A DNA stretch of 64,000 nucleotides from Pelobates cultripes (Eukaryota; Chordata; Amphibia; Anura; Pelobatidae): the NCBI GenBank assembly GCA_933207985.1, contig OW240918.1, positions 111,338,674-111,402,673 of the forward strand, read 5' to 3'. Numbering within the stretch: the stretch's first letter is position 1; the number at the start of each line of letters is the position of its first letter. Below the pieces are notes generated by a model, which ran no database searches, was not told the origin of the DNA, and saw only the letters and a list, made by a program, of their open reading frames with translations. Below, in pieces: positions 1 through 11,439 of this stretch. The position numbers and the translations under genes are program-made.

Positions 1-386
1 GTGTATTCCTCTGCTGGCCTGGTAATGTGTTAGATGGGGCTCCACCCAGGAGTGCTCTGTAGAGTCTTGCATCTCATTGTCACTATAGTCCCCGAAGTTT
101 GTGTCTGTCCTATATATTGGTTAGGTGGTGTACCTTCATTCCAGGGTAGGAAAAGTCTAGGTGGGGAGGTACAGGTGTTGGGGAGGGGGGGGGGGATGTA
201 TTAGAGAGTTGTCAGTATTGAGGTTGTGAGCTTAGAGGATGTTGTCAAATTGTGGTTAAGTAGGTTTGTGTGTGGTGTTTTCACCACTACCCTTTCCGGG
301 CCTAGGCTTTAAGTGGAGATTGGGAACTCGAACAACCAGGGGTTCCATATTCTATCACAGTGTTTAGTCATGTCATGTAGTAAGGC
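1..386 (-). mobile_element. L1-type LINE, 3' end: ORF2 C-terminus and 3' UTR
   Basis: Read on the minus strand, this is the end of an L1 ORF2 and its 3' untranslated region. The frame joins across the hAT at 395-1000: codons ending in MDTLS lie at about 1009-1025, continue as ALLHDMTKHC and RIWNPWLFEFPIST at 386-312, and stop at 309-311. The stretch from 1 to 308 is the putative 3' UTR and includes a poly-G/poly-C run at 181-196. The element leaves the window at base 1, so its 3' terminus is not seen. Strand and identity rest on continuity with the Cys/His motif upstream (see 1009-1655). Confidence 0.6.
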
Positions 387-394
387 AGAAAGGG

Positions 395-1000
395 CAGTGG
401 TGTACATACTCTGGTCACAGGGGTCGCAGTTGCGACCGGGCCCTTCACTCTATGGTGCCCGGCTGCCCTGCGACCGAGGGCCCGCCGCCATGTTTTGCGG
501 CCCTGGCCTGCGCGGTATAACTGCTGGGGCCGCACATTAAGGGGCCTATCAAGTGGCCAATGCTCTTAGGGCCACCTGATGGCTATGGATTTCCAGGGGG
601 CCCAGTCAGCGATGCGGCGCTTTAACAGCACTACCGGGCCCCCTTTGACATCACAGCTGGGAGGAAGTGAGAGACGCGCGGGAGAAGGAGAGGAGGGAGT
701 CAGAGTGGGAACTCTGACTCCCATCAGGCTGAGCCACCACTCCAGTGGTGTGTCTGTATGAATGTTTCTTTGTATGTGATTATGTCTGTGTGTGTGCGTA
801 TATGTGTGTTTGTATGTATTTGTGTGTCTCTCTGTGTGTGTGTGTATGTATGTGCCTGTATGTATGTATATGTGTGTGTACAGTGGCACATATGCAGGGG
901 TTGTAACTGCGAATGAGCACGTCACTCCAGGGGGCTCAGCCACCCTGCGACCGGGTGCCCACCGCCATGTGTTGCAACAGGGCCCCATGGATCGCCATTG
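395..1000 (+). mobile_element. Non-autonomous hAT element, family A, inserted in an L1
   Basis: A 606-bp element starts CAGTGGTGTACATACT and is flanked by a perfect 8-bp duplication, AGAAAGGG, at 387-394 and 1001-1008. An 8-bp duplication and a CAGTG terminus are hAT hallmarks. The GC-rich left part (395-760) is closely related to the left part of the element at 27613. The middle (about 770-880) is TG-rich simple repeat, and at 881 a second CAGTGG start leads into another copy of the same GC-rich head. No transposase is visible. Long reading frames through the TG-rich part are a side effect of the repeat. Confidence 0.75.
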
Positions 1001-1008
1001 AGAAAGGG

Positions 1009-1655
1009 TATCCATTTTCCTGGTTTCCTCTATTTTCCGTTTAATGTCTCCTATAGTGGGGACTGTTGCTGCTCCCCGGTGAGATGCTATTTCCCTTCTG
1101 GTATAATGCCATTATTTGCTCGGGGTGTGTCTTTTAGGGGTTTGGATAGCAACCATGTCCAGGGGTCTTTTTGTACGTTTGTGTGTAAAATTTTGGAAGC
1201 TAAGTTAGTGATTTCCATCCAGATCAGGGCTATTCATTAGCATTCCCACCATATATGGTAGCATGTGCCTTTTTGGCCGCAGCCCTTCCAACAGTGATCA
1301 CTCGTGGACATTCCCATTTGTTTCAATCGGAGAGGTGTGAGGTACCACCTGTGTTTTATAAGCCTGCTCTTTATGGTTGACGCAGATAGTAACTGTCACC
1401 GTGACTTCCCAAATGTCCCTCCACACTGTAGGGTCGTCAGGTGGATCCAGGTCCCTCTCCCAAGCCGAGACATATGTCAGTGTATTATCAGGTGTAGAAC
1501 GCTGCCGGTGTTGTTTGTCCTGCTTGTTTGTAGGTGGTATTGTCTAGAAAGTTTCTAATTTGCAGGTATCGGAAGTAGTCGTGAGTGTTGAGTGGTGTAT
1601 TGCAGGGCAAATCTGGAAATGGGATTAGTTGGTGGTTTCTGTAGAATATTTTTAT
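1009..1655 (-). pseudogene. L1 ORF2 C-terminal segment, decayed
   Basis: On the minus strand, around 1245-1300, the reading CWKGCGQKGTCYHIWWEC is visible. It matches the L1 ORF2 C-terminal Cys/His motif seen intact in the L1 at 60.0 kb of this window (CWRCGTEEGTMFHIWWTC). Upstream codons (YVSAWERDLDPPD, then TVWRDIWEV) look like the region preceding that motif. The frame is broken by stops and shifts, so this is a relic. It continues across the hAT into 1-386. Its 5' border near 1655 is uncertain; it abuts a probable LTR. Confidence 0.65.
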
Positions 1656-1661
1656 GTTTTA

Positions 1662-2558
1662 TGTTGTTCGCTTAAAGAGGTGATAGAGGGCATTCGTATG
1701 CAATAGGCGCAAAAGCCGCTAGCATTCCTATGGTAGTTTCACGAACAGTGACTTTCAACACTGTTCGTGAAACAAACTAAGTACCGAATGGGAGACCACA
1801 CACAGGAGGTCGTGTGGCTCCCATTAACAGATTGCAACAATGTGTCGTTCCTCAGTTAATTGATTCGCGGGGTGGCCGCCATTCGGATACCGACCACGCG
1901 GTGGCGGCCATCTTGGATTCACTTTTAGCCCAGCGGTGTTTGGTCATCGAGTGCCTGGAACTAAAATTGGCGAATCGACGGCACGAACACCTCTGGACAC
2001 AAAGACCGTTCGGGAACACCGGTCTTTCGGTACTTTCCTTCAAACTGTGCATTCGTGTATTTTCTGATGAGTTCATATTAAAGTGTATTTCGTGTGGCAT
2101 TCGGCTAATTGTGCTGGGATCTGAGCGGTAGTTTCCCGAAGTATGCGCTCAGATCCCAGCTATCTACCTATATGTCATTCGGTCAAATAGCACGAATAAC
2201 GTGCAAGTTATATATTTTTAAGTAAAAAGACCGGTACAGAGGGATAATCCACTTAACAGGATATTCTTATGGGAGTATCCCTCTCGTACAGCAGTGCATG
2301 GTGTAAAAAGTGTCCTGTATGTTCAGTTCCCCATGTAGTCCCCTGCTGTAAAACCCCTGTAAAGTCACTCAGGAAACCCCTTGCATGGGGGACCACATAA
2401 ATACTGTGACCTGTGAATAAAAACCTCAGTTGACTTCCAGCACTGTGTTTCATCCGGTTAGTGGGAGATTTGGGTTATTGCCTTCATTCAGAGCTTTTCT
2501 TGGATTACTTTATTCTACCAGCGGAGATATTGGGATTTAATATTGCAGCTTCGCTACA
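1662..2558 (+). mobile_element. Probable solo LTR
   Basis: The segment starts TGTTGTTCGC and ends TTCGCTACA. It contains a GGCCGCCATTCG...GGCGGCCAT block and a GGAACTAAAATTGG block shared with the solo LTRs at 17406 and 43689. AATAAA (about 2416) near the end fits an LTR R region. The flanking pentamers are TTTTA (1657-1661) and ATTTA (2559-2563), one mismatch apart, so the borders are tentative. No internal retroelement sequence accompanies it. Confidence 0.5.
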
Positions 2559-2655
2559 ATTTATTATTATATTACTTTGCAGCCCAACTCTCCCAAATAG
2601 TGATGTAGCAGGCACCCCCAGGGGAGCAAGAAATATTTAGAATGCCATGAAACCC

Positions 2656-3202
2656 CTTTTCAAGCCTAGTAGAGAAGTCCGCTCGCTTCCCAACAGGGCC
2701 TGACAGGCACATGGCACCTGCCATTTTGAGTAACACAAGGTAATGCTCCAGCCCCAACATGCAGCCGCCAGTGTTAAGGACCTCCAAAGTGTGATCCTGG
2801 TCCAGAGGGGGAGGGAAAGGGTGCACACAGATTTTGGTATAGAGACCCAGGGTGCCTATGGGTGCCTTTCATCCCAAAATGCACTATACTGTATCACATC
2901 TTGTTCTGGAACAAGCTGGACTATCGGAAAATGGCAGACACCGGCACATTTGGTCATCCTGGAGTAATCTTGAGTGCCGACTAGGCAACGCAGCGGCCTG
3001 AGGCACCCTGGGTCTCTATACCAAAATCTGTGTGCACCCTTTCCCTCCCCCTCTGGACCAGGATCACACTTTGGAGGTCCTTAACACTGGCGGCTGCATG
3101 TTGGGGCTGGAGCATTACCTTGTGTTACTCAAAATGGCAGGTGCCATGTGCCTGTCAGGCCCTGTTGGGAAGCGAGCGGACTTCTCTACTAGGCTTGAAA
3201 AG
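2656..3202. repeat. Perfect 202-bp inverted repeat with 143-bp spacer
   Basis: Bases 2656-2857 and 3001-3202 are reverse complements. I compared the arms base by base and saw no mismatch. The spacer is 2858-3000. Both arms therefore read the same peptide (MHPFPPPLDQDHTLEVLNTG...) on opposite strands. The sequence just outside the arms is unrelated, so the symmetry ends sharply on both sides. A transcript across it could fold into a 202-bp RNA hairpin. It may be a fold-back transposon, a recent inverted duplication, or an assembly artefact. I do not recognise the arm sequence as a known family. Confidence 0.9.
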
Positions 3203-4166
3203 CTATTCAAGAACTTCTGGAGGAGACTTATGGAACACCAAACTCAACTTACCTTGCAGAGGCTGCCTGATTACACACACTCCAGTGACTCCATCACTGG
3301 CAGATCCAGCTGCGCAGCAAGCCTCTGCTAGACGTCTACTTCCATTCCATGCCGAGGATGAAGCAGCCAAAAGCGAACCACAATTGATTATCTCTGAAGA
3401 AATGCTTGCTCCCACCATCTGCTTTTTTTTTTTTTTAAATGCCTCAATTAAAAAGTGATTGACAAAAAAAAAAAAATGCCATAAAAGACATTCATGAAGG
3501 CCATGCAACCACAATAGAAAGTAAATAATAGCAACACCATTCCATAGAAATAATGAGAAGATAAAAGGTTACAATGGCTTTTCTTTTGTCCCTGTCTAGT
3601 GAAAAGTGAAAAGTGAAAAAAAAAAAATCTATTCTCACTCTTAAGTTTTCTTTTACTATAACAAAGCCACAAAATTATATCAGAGGAAACTAGTGTATTT
3701 TCTGGTTTCCATGGTGATTGCCCCAAATTCAGTACTTTAGACCACTTTTTTAGAACGGAACACTTTGATAAAGCTTACCACGTTCTGTGTAAGATAACAG
3801 AAGACACACAACTATGAAGTTCAATCTTTCATACATTTCTATTTCTGCTATCCAAAATACCTTTTGTCTCAAAGATGTATGCTGTGAATTCTAGATTTCA
3901 TACTTCCCGCAAAAAAACCTTGCCATTTCTATATGGGAACCTGATTCCCAAGTTTCATCCTATAGGTTTATGCATGTTTTTGTACAGTCCTTTTATTTAA
4001 TATATCGCTATAGAACTTTTCGTATACGTATATGTGGGTTTCAGCCTCACTGAAGACTTGGCGAAAAGCAACTATAGAAAGGTATTTCCCTTTTAATAAC
4101 CCAGGGTTACTCTTTTTTAGTAACCCAGGGTCTTACCTAAAATTTCTCCTGTTGTGTGTCTGTGTA
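3203..4166. other. Unrecognised DNA with A-rich runs
   Basis: No gene is supported. The first 220 bases are GC-moderate, with a short open frame that continues from the inverted-repeat arm. Oligo-T/A runs lie near 3421-3435 and 3464-3477, suggesting an old retroposed tail. The rest is AT-rich without recognisable motifs. Confidence 0.5.
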
Positions 4167-4345
4167 TTAATGGACCACTATAGTCACCCAGACCACTTCA
4201 GCTCAATGAAGTGGTCTGGGTGCCAGGTCCCCCAGGTTTTAACCCTTCAGATCTAATCATAGCAGTTTCAGAGAAACTGCCAAGTTTACATTGCAGGGTT
4301 AATCCAGCCTCTAGTGGCTGTCTTCCTGCTTGTCATGCTCTCAAC
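4167..4345 (+). mobile_element. T2-like MITE fragment
   Basis: This begins TTAATGGACCACTATAGTCA and holds the internal hairpin CCAGACCACTTC...GAAGTGGTCTGG and the CCTCTAGTGGCTGTC block that recur at 16.7, 17.2, 26.8 and 47.1 kb. The right terminus is missing. The family is identified by its TTAA start and the (A)GG(A)(C)CACTATAG terminus, as in Xenopus T2/Kolobok MITEs. Confidence 0.55.
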
Positions 4346-5399
4346 AGTAGCTAAACAAGACATATAGCTAACACGTCTTACCAATTATTATTATTTATTA
4401 TCTATGTTATGTTCAGCCTCATTGTTCTGTTAGCTCTGAATCGTTTTATTTTTAGTTTATATTCATTATTAAAATCTTCACATATAAGGCATCTTCTAGG
4501 CCCCTAAGTGGGCATACAATGCATGTTTAAGTTTGAGCAAACAAACTGTATGATATAAAATAACACAAACACGTTGCTCCTTTTCATGTCTTTATTGAAA
4601 TGATTTATCTATCATTCAATGAATCTGTTGGGAAATACGTGTAAAGCTTTAAACTACAAAATGCAAACAAAACATTTAATTGAGCAGTGTGTAAAACCAA
4701 TCGGCGTGTACAATGTAAAAGCTATAGCTATATGCTACATCTACAGCTGTGCAGTTTGGCTAAACTTGCAATCACTGTTTCTAATACCCTAGCAAAGCCC
4801 TAAAATGAGTCTACTACACATCACATTGTATATGTGAACAGATAAAATGAGAGTTAAAATGCACTGGGAAGATTAACTACTTGTAGAAAAAAAAAAAAAA
4901 TACGAGAAAACCAATTTGCATAGATTTGTATTCTGGACTATACATCTGAAAAGAAATTCTTAGAAATCAAAAACAACAATTACTTGAAATAGAAGCCATT
5001 TCACAGCATGGGCTCTGCGTTTCCCGGGCATTCATATAAAATATATTGTGCCGTTAAAGAGTATCATTTTAAATCTGCAAGGAAAGAGAACACAGGCTAA
5101 TGATAAGAGTTCAAGTGAATACAGTGCTATTAACTTCTTTACTGATAGAAACAAATGCTACAAAGGAGACCATCCCCAGCGAGAGATTATTATTGTGATA
5201 GGTATTTAGTGTTTGTATTAAAAGGAATATTGCCCCTTCCACACACAGATGGACAAAGTGCTGCTCACAACATATGATTTGTGTGTTTTGTCCTTTGCTT
5301 GGATTGGTATCTTTATGGACTGGTGCTTTCCATAACCTCATTCAGTGCCAGTCACGTAAGTTGCCTGTAAAGCTCTTTCTAGCCACAACCTTATACGAA
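4346..5399. other. AT-rich DNA, nothing recognised
   Basis: There are no long open frames, no terminal repeats and no RNA gene. Short A-runs occur at about 4889-4902. This may be unique intergenic or intronic sequence. Confidence 0.5.
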
Positions 5400-5513
5400 C
5401 ATTATAGTGTTGGGAGTACTAATGTTTTTCAGCTGCAGGGTTAAAACTGGGAGGAGAGGGCACCCAGACCATGTCATCTCAATGATTTGGTCTGGGTGCC
5501 TATAGAGTCCCTC
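5400..5513 (+). mobile_element. T2-like MITE fragment, right part
   Basis: It contains GGCACCCAGACCATG...GGTCTGGGTGCC, the stem of the T2-type MITEs seen elsewhere here, and ends in CTATAGAGTCCCTCC, a decayed version of the CTATAGTGTCCCTTTAA terminus. The left end is degraded. Confidence 0.45.
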
Positions 5514-6948
5514 CAAAGGAACACTCCCAGTCACACCCACATAACTTCAATCCATTAAAGTTTTTATGGGGCCAATTTTACCTTCAGGGGTCAAACATTG
5601 TTACAATGGTTTAACCTTGAAGTAGGTCCTCCAGCACCCAACACAGCTGCCCCTGGCTTCCTTCATCTTTGGGCCACAGTATGAGGGAAATATTTGAGAA
5701 AAATTGCACATACTATTTCTCTCAATGGGTGGCCAGTGATTGGCTGAAAGCTTGCAACCTACTAGCAACTGCTTGACTAAACCTTTCGCATACTGCAACA
5801 AAGAGGGGAAGTAAGAAGACAACTGTGTTGCAAAAATAATCAACTTCTAAAGGTAAGACAAACCTTTCCTATGGATAATTCCTGCCGTACCTCTGTAGGA
5901 AGCTGATGGGAAGATTTATTCATCAAGCAGAATCTATGATCCCTTGCCATATTTCATGGCTGTTTAGCCTAACAAGCCATTGTTTAGAGAGCTGAAATTC
6001 TAATATTTAGGCAAATGACTCTTCATTTAATGCTTGCCACGTTTATACATAACCCACTCGTAATTCTCCCTTTTGAATGTGCAATGGTGAATCTGCATGT
6101 ATTATTAGATTGGTAGTAATACAATGCAACGCATTTCCACCAGAAGTCAATGAGTCTTGTTTAATACCATGACATTCCTTACTATAACTCTTTATAACTA
6201 TAATAGGATGATATGTTAAACCCTGCATACATATTTATTAGATGCAAAACTATCAAGTCTTATCACAAAGACTGATCATTTTAGTTTTATTGGCTGTCAT
6301 GTATTCAGGCCATACTCATTTTTACTCATGACTATAAATTGCTTTTTTTTTTATTGTTTTTTCTTTTTTTCAAACTGAACTTATCAAAATGTTCAATTAT
6401 TTAAATTCACCACTTTTTGTCCAGGTTGATGTTTTCTGTAGACCTCTTTATTTTATTTGACGTATCTATCTTTAACAAAGTACAGTAAACCAAATATTTA
6501 GTAGGTGAGCATTGTGCACACAAAAAAGGTAAACAAAAAAAAACAATTTTCCCCACTGTGCTCCATTTATATCCAAATTATTTAATATTGTCCACTAGAC
6601 TATTTCACGGCAGAACATTTCTGTTCGTCCGAATGCATCCCGGCGAACATAAATGGCTCATCTGAACCAGGTGTCATACTTGAGACTGTTTGGTCCAGGT
6701 GAAATTTGTTATTTTCCGATCGGGTTTTCATTTGGGTGAATTAAGTTCCATGATCCACAGCTGCAGCTTGTAGATGTACTTAAAAAAGCCACAAGATATA
6801 TATTTATAGTATAGTGGTATAGCTCAGAGGTATTTTTCTCAGATCAATATTAAGAAAAATTGATATAATTGGTAGTAATATAAAGGAGGTTTAAATCCTC
6901 CCTCTTGCCCACACCCGCCATGCTCATAAGGGATAAATGGGATGTAAG
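5514..6948. other. AT-rich DNA, nothing recognised
   Basis: No supported gene. Open frames are under 85 codons and lie in low-information sequence. T- and A-runs lie near 6343-6372 and 6534-6542. Confidence 0.5.
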
Positions 6949-7041
6949 AGGCACACAAGGGGTAAAATGGGTAGTTAAGAAGCACACAAGGGGTAAAACA
7001 GGTAGTTAAGAGGCACATAAGGGGTTAAATGGGTAGTTAAT
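6949..7041 (+). repeat. 31-bp tandem repeat, three units
   Basis: Three consecutive 31-bp units (6949-6979, 6980-7010, 7011-7041) share ACAAGGGGTAAAA and GGTAGTTAA. A partial, degraded fourth unit follows. No coding potential. Confidence 0.8.
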
Positions 7042-7348
7042 AGACACACTCGGAAGTAACTTAGGAGAGAAGCACAATATAGTAAGAGGGGTTAGAAGGG
7101 ACACAAGTTATATTTGGGTTATATTTGACATTCTGAACATTTAGTATCTATTGTAATATTTAAGTATTTATATGTGAGATACGATAGTGGATCTGTACAC
7201 TTTTGTTTGAATTTCCCTATATGCATCCTAATAAACACTGTGGCAACACGGATATGTTTAATAATAGGGCGGATAGATACATCGCTAACTCTGGTGGGCA
7301 GCAAACACTGAAACTTGGGTACCCTAACAACCCAAAAATACTATAAAG

Positions 7349-7549
7349 TAAAAAAAAAAGAGAGAGAGAAACAGGTTGAGCCAAATACATTGAGGGTAGT
7401 ACTTGATAATAAGTTGCAAAATTAGATCTAATACAAATACCCAATAGGACTTTGGGACTCTTGGTATTTGTATTAGATCCTATTTTGCAACTTTTCATCA
7501 AGTACTACCCTCACCGTATTTAGCACAACCTGTTTTTCTTTTTACAGAT
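7349..7549. mobile_element. Hairpin MITE-like inverted repeat
   Basis: Arms of roughly 80 bp face each other: AACAGGTTGAGCC...GTATTTG on the left, and GGTATTTGTATTAGATC...CAACCTGTT on the right, with small mismatches and about 20 bp between them. An almost fully palindromic layout with A-rich outer ends fits a foldback MITE. No clear target duplication was found. Confidence 0.6.
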
Positions 7550-8867
7550 ATGTTAACACCTATGTATTTTTGCATCGCAAACATGGAAGTGCGTATCATG
7601 GTAGTAAAAATCTCACTAGTTCCTTCCACCGTGAATAGAATATGTGTACAGGGATTCAGAGCTCATTTGTATCGAAGTGATTTTTTTATAGGCAGCACCT
7701 AGTGTTCATGATGTGGGGGCAGGTAGGTTTATATTAGTTTCCACTGCTATCTGGACCCAGCAACAGTTTGCAGATTGACTAAAAAGGTCATCTTAAACCG
7801 AAATGTGACCGTTCCTTTCTAAATTACATTTTATGTGCCTAGGAATTGTCTTCCGTTTGCTTTTGAACTTAAATAGGCACAGAGAAAGGTATGCTTTTAG
7901 CGGAAATTACCAGCAAACCTCTATTTTTCATTGCTTATTAACCTTTTTATGACCAGCAATGCTTATTTTTCCACTACTCTGAAAAAGAGATTTGCCCTAC
8001 AGCATATAACATATTAAATTGAAAATATGATGGACATATACGTTTTCCTCTTTTCAATTCACATGGGTTGGCAGTCTCATTTTTGTACTCCTGACTTATA
8101 ATGTACTGTGTTGTTCTATGTCAGTAAATTAATATCTATAGCCATTTTGCCTTCTTTCTTTTCCCTAACAGTAGGTTAAATACAACATATTTTGTTGTCT
8201 GTATCACCATGGATATTGAAATATGTGAAAAATAATGGCTTTTTTCCACCTAACGTCAGGATGAGCGATGGGCTTGCAATTGCTTTGGTATGTTATGCAG
8301 TCGGAGAAAAACAAAGTAATTCATGAAGGATCAGGCTCTGAGTACTCTAAGAGTGCCCAGCAGGGATGTATTGCTAATGTACTTTATCATTTAATGAAAC
8401 CTCCTTAATTAGAACTAACTAACTAGAGCGTCATTGCAGTTCATTCTCTCTTTGCAGCATGTAAAATAAAAAAATAAACACAAACCTCTACCATGCACAA
8501 GGCTTGTTTTGAAGGTTAGTGCCTTGAGCTCTATCTCGTTTAACCCTTTTACATGCTTTGTCTTCATGGTGGGAAAGAAAACGGATGTGTTTGAATGCCT
8601 TGTCTTATTCTGCATTGTATGTGATTTATATAAAGTCCACTACGTAATGTCATGACTTACAATGATATCACGCCAACCTCAATCAAATAGACCAAAAAAC
8701 GTATTTTGCTGCACCATTAAGCCTGCTTCATTAAATGCAGCAACATCTTGCATATATAATATTGTCCTCCTACCCTTATAGCCGAGTGAGTGTTTAGCTC
8801 ACCTAAATATGTTTGAGACGAAGATATAAAATACGTCATCGCTAGAGACATATCATTCCTGCTTTGC
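7550..8867. other. AT-rich DNA, nothing recognised
   Basis: No gene, RNA or repeat could be supported in this stretch. Confidence 0.45.
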
Positions 8868-8936
8868 TTAATCCCTTAAGGACACATGACAGAAATATTT
8901 CCTTTTATTACAGAAGTTGTGTCCTTAAGGGGTTAA
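8868..8936. mobile_element. Palindromic TTAA MITE (piggyBac-like), copy 1
   Basis: TTAA at 8868-8871 and 8933-8936 bracket a near-palindrome with arms TCCCTTAAGGACACA / TGTGTCCTTAAGGGG. Two longer copies lie at 31896 and 35907. TTAA duplications with CCCT-like termini fit piggyBac-type elements. Confidence 0.7.
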
Positions 8937-9278
8937 AATTAATAGCTTTATTCTTCCAAAATAATAAAATACAAACAAATTGCAGCACACAAGGTTTCCA
9001 AACATACAATTTCCCAAAACAGACATGGAATGTCTCTGGTGGTGCCGTATTTTATATTTACTTTTAAGACATTGCTTACAATAAGCCCTGCGTCAATGTT
9101 ATCCATGTTAACATCACTGCAGGCAATACATTGTAATGACAATCAGTGATGATCACATGATAGTGACCTATATAACTTGAGACATATTCTAATGTTTGAA
9201 ACAAAGCGCTTTGTAAGACATTTCTGTTTTTATGATTTATTATTGCATCTTACACCTCATCCCTTTCCTCTCTTCCAG

Positions 9279-9409
9279 TGACATCCAAGGTAATGGAGAA
9301 CAGGTTGGGAAAAGCAGTCGATCAAAGGTGGCTTCACGTTTTCCTAAATTATCTCGCAGTCACCAAAGAGAGTCACGGAACCTTGAGCCACAAAGTGGTG
9401 ACCTCTGAC
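9279..9409 (+). CDS. Candidate terminal coding exon of an unidentified gene
   Basis: A strong splice-acceptor-like tract (CCTTTCCTCTCTTCCAG) ends at about 9278. One frame after it reads SDIQGNGEQVGKSSRSKVAS and then RFPKLSRSHQ...LEPQSGDL before TGA at about 9407-9409, a Ser/Arg/Lys-rich tail typical of C-termini. A second frame across the same bases is open longer (to about 9472, reading KVMENRLGKAVDQRW...), so the phase is not settled. No transposon signature is present. ATTAAA at 9926-9931 could be a polyadenylation signal. I do not recognise the protein. This rests only on the acceptor and the open frames. Confidence 0.3.
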
Positions 9410-10048
9410 CTCATTACTTTTCTAAGTAATAACATCAATCCATTGAAAAATGAACTGCATTCAGCAGACTGATACAAACTCTTGGCTTGGTTACGTTTAT
9501 TGGGGCATTTCTGCTCTTAGAGAGCCTATGGATCTCTCTGATTCCACCAACGATATCCTTTATGTTGCTTACACAATAATCATTAATTGTGTGCTCCATT
9601 TAAAAATGTACATTAACGACCAACCTTAACTGAAAGATTGGGATATGTTAATTATATTAATCTCATTTAGGATATACACATAATCTTAACGATGGAACAA
9701 AAAGACATGAAACATAGGTCCATATACACTATGATTATCTTTATATTTATCAGTATTACGGTGGTGCATCACTATTAAGATTGGAAAATTGAAGGCATGA
9801 TCCGTGTTATGCCTCTGGGATGACTCATCTTGTATCTGTACACGTTATGGTTTTCATCTTCGGACTGCCTGCTAGATACAGCTTGTATTCAAAATAGACA
9901 TAAAACTACTAAGAGAGAAAAGATTATTAAATTATGGTCCTCCGTCTACTTTTGAAGGACAGCTTGCATGATCTTCCACAAACCAAAGCCCATGACATCT
10001 GGAAGACCTGGTGTTCTTACCTGTTGCAGAGACATCATCTTTGTAAAA
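9410..10048 (+). other. Possible 3' UTR; otherwise unassigned
   Basis: Non-repetitive AT-rich sequence follows the candidate exon. It holds an ATTAAA at 9926-9931 and ends where a MITE-like TTAA terminus begins. If the exon is real, this would be its 3' UTR. Confidence 0.25.
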
Positions 10049-10954
10049 TTAAAAAGACACTCCAGGATGAATTTTATTGATCATGTAAACCTAAATGTGT
10101 TTTTTTTTTTTAATTTATTTTTTTTTTTTTATAATTGAAAAATATTTGGTGTTCTTGTAGGATTATATTAGCACCTAGTCTCTTATCTGCCCTCTGTCCT
10201 AACAAGAAAATTACTTGGAAATTGGAAATTTCATGACAACACCTGCACTCAAACTCATATAGAAATATATTGTTTCTCATATAATATTGTCATATAGAAA
10301 TGAATGGAAATTTGTATTTTTCTTAAGACTGTACTGGAAGTGCGAGACCAACTCTCCTTCACTTGTATGAAGAAATGTTGATCATGAATTTTATGTGCAT
10401 TCAGTGATCAATGTTGTGGAATAAAATGGAGAATGGACAGTATTATTTATTAATATGGGAACTGTAGGAATTGTCCCACGCCTTCCTGCTGTCTTGCATT
10501 TGGTGGGATAATCCATATTTAATGTCCTGTGCAGCTGTCCTGATGACCCAAATTTGTTACCTGGTGTCCCACTTTAGGGAACAGTCTCTTGAGAGCCTGT
10601 CTGTGCGCCAGGCACTAGGACCAAGTCTAGTCTGGTCCTGTATTGCATCTCTGATGAGGCCTCCCAGAAGGCCTGCCCACCAGTCCCGATTCTATAACTC
10701 CCAATGTTGGGTGGTATTTTGGCCCTGGAATTGCACACTCTAGAAAACCAGAGAGATTATTTTTTCAATTTGCCTCTTTTTATCTAAAAGTTGCAATTCT
10801 CTCATCGATTCACAATTTAGTACATAAGTCTGTATGTAAAAGTTTTTACTTGTTTTTGCATACAAAAAAGTAAAAAACAAAAACTCCAAAGAGTTTAACA
10901 ATTTGCAAAGCAATATGGTAACTTATTTAAACATTCCTGGAGTGTCTCTATTAT
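10049..10954. mobile_element. Possible T2-like MITE with decayed ends
   Basis: The left end is TTAAAAAGACACTCCAGGA and the right end is TTCCTGGAGTGTCTCTATTA. They are inverted repeats of about 14 bp and resemble the GGGACACTCCAGG ends of T2-type MITEs at 16776 and 47057. The right TTAA reads TTAT. The interior is not recognised. The borders could be two separate fragments. Confidence 0.4.
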
Positions 10955-11439
10955 GGATAAAGTAACTTTTGCAGACAGAACATTGGTTAATCTAGAAAAT
11001 GAAGCCGTAAGAGATGGAAAGAACACTTAAACCAACATCACATTTTTAAACAAGGCAATCGGGGAATATGATGTATGTTCAGATACGCAGGAAATAATAA
11101 CTGCTATCTCAAATAGCACTTTACACCCCATGAAAATGGGTATCACTTAATCAAAATAAGTGCATATACTTAACGAGTTGGATCTCTATATCTGTATATC
11201 ACTGAACAACTGCATTTTATGAAATGTCCTGATTTTCTGATAAACACATTAATCCACTGTAGTATAATAAAGTTTGAAATTACAAAAACTATTCCATAAA
11301 ATTTTATGAAAAAAAACAATGAAGCTATTTTAGGACTACAATAATTGGGTTACATTCAGACATGAATGGATAACATGTAGATATTGTATTCCGAATTCAG
11401 AAGGGTGTGTAGTGTGAATATTTATATGTATGTATATAT
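10955..11439. other. AT-rich DNA, nothing recognised
   Basis: No open frame, terminal repeat or RNA gene can be supported. Confidence 0.45.

Noticed and set aside
2572..3458. Open frames MHPFPPPLDQDH... on both strands as a gene pair
   Set aside because: Identical because of the perfect inverted repeat; no homology or splice evidence supports coding.
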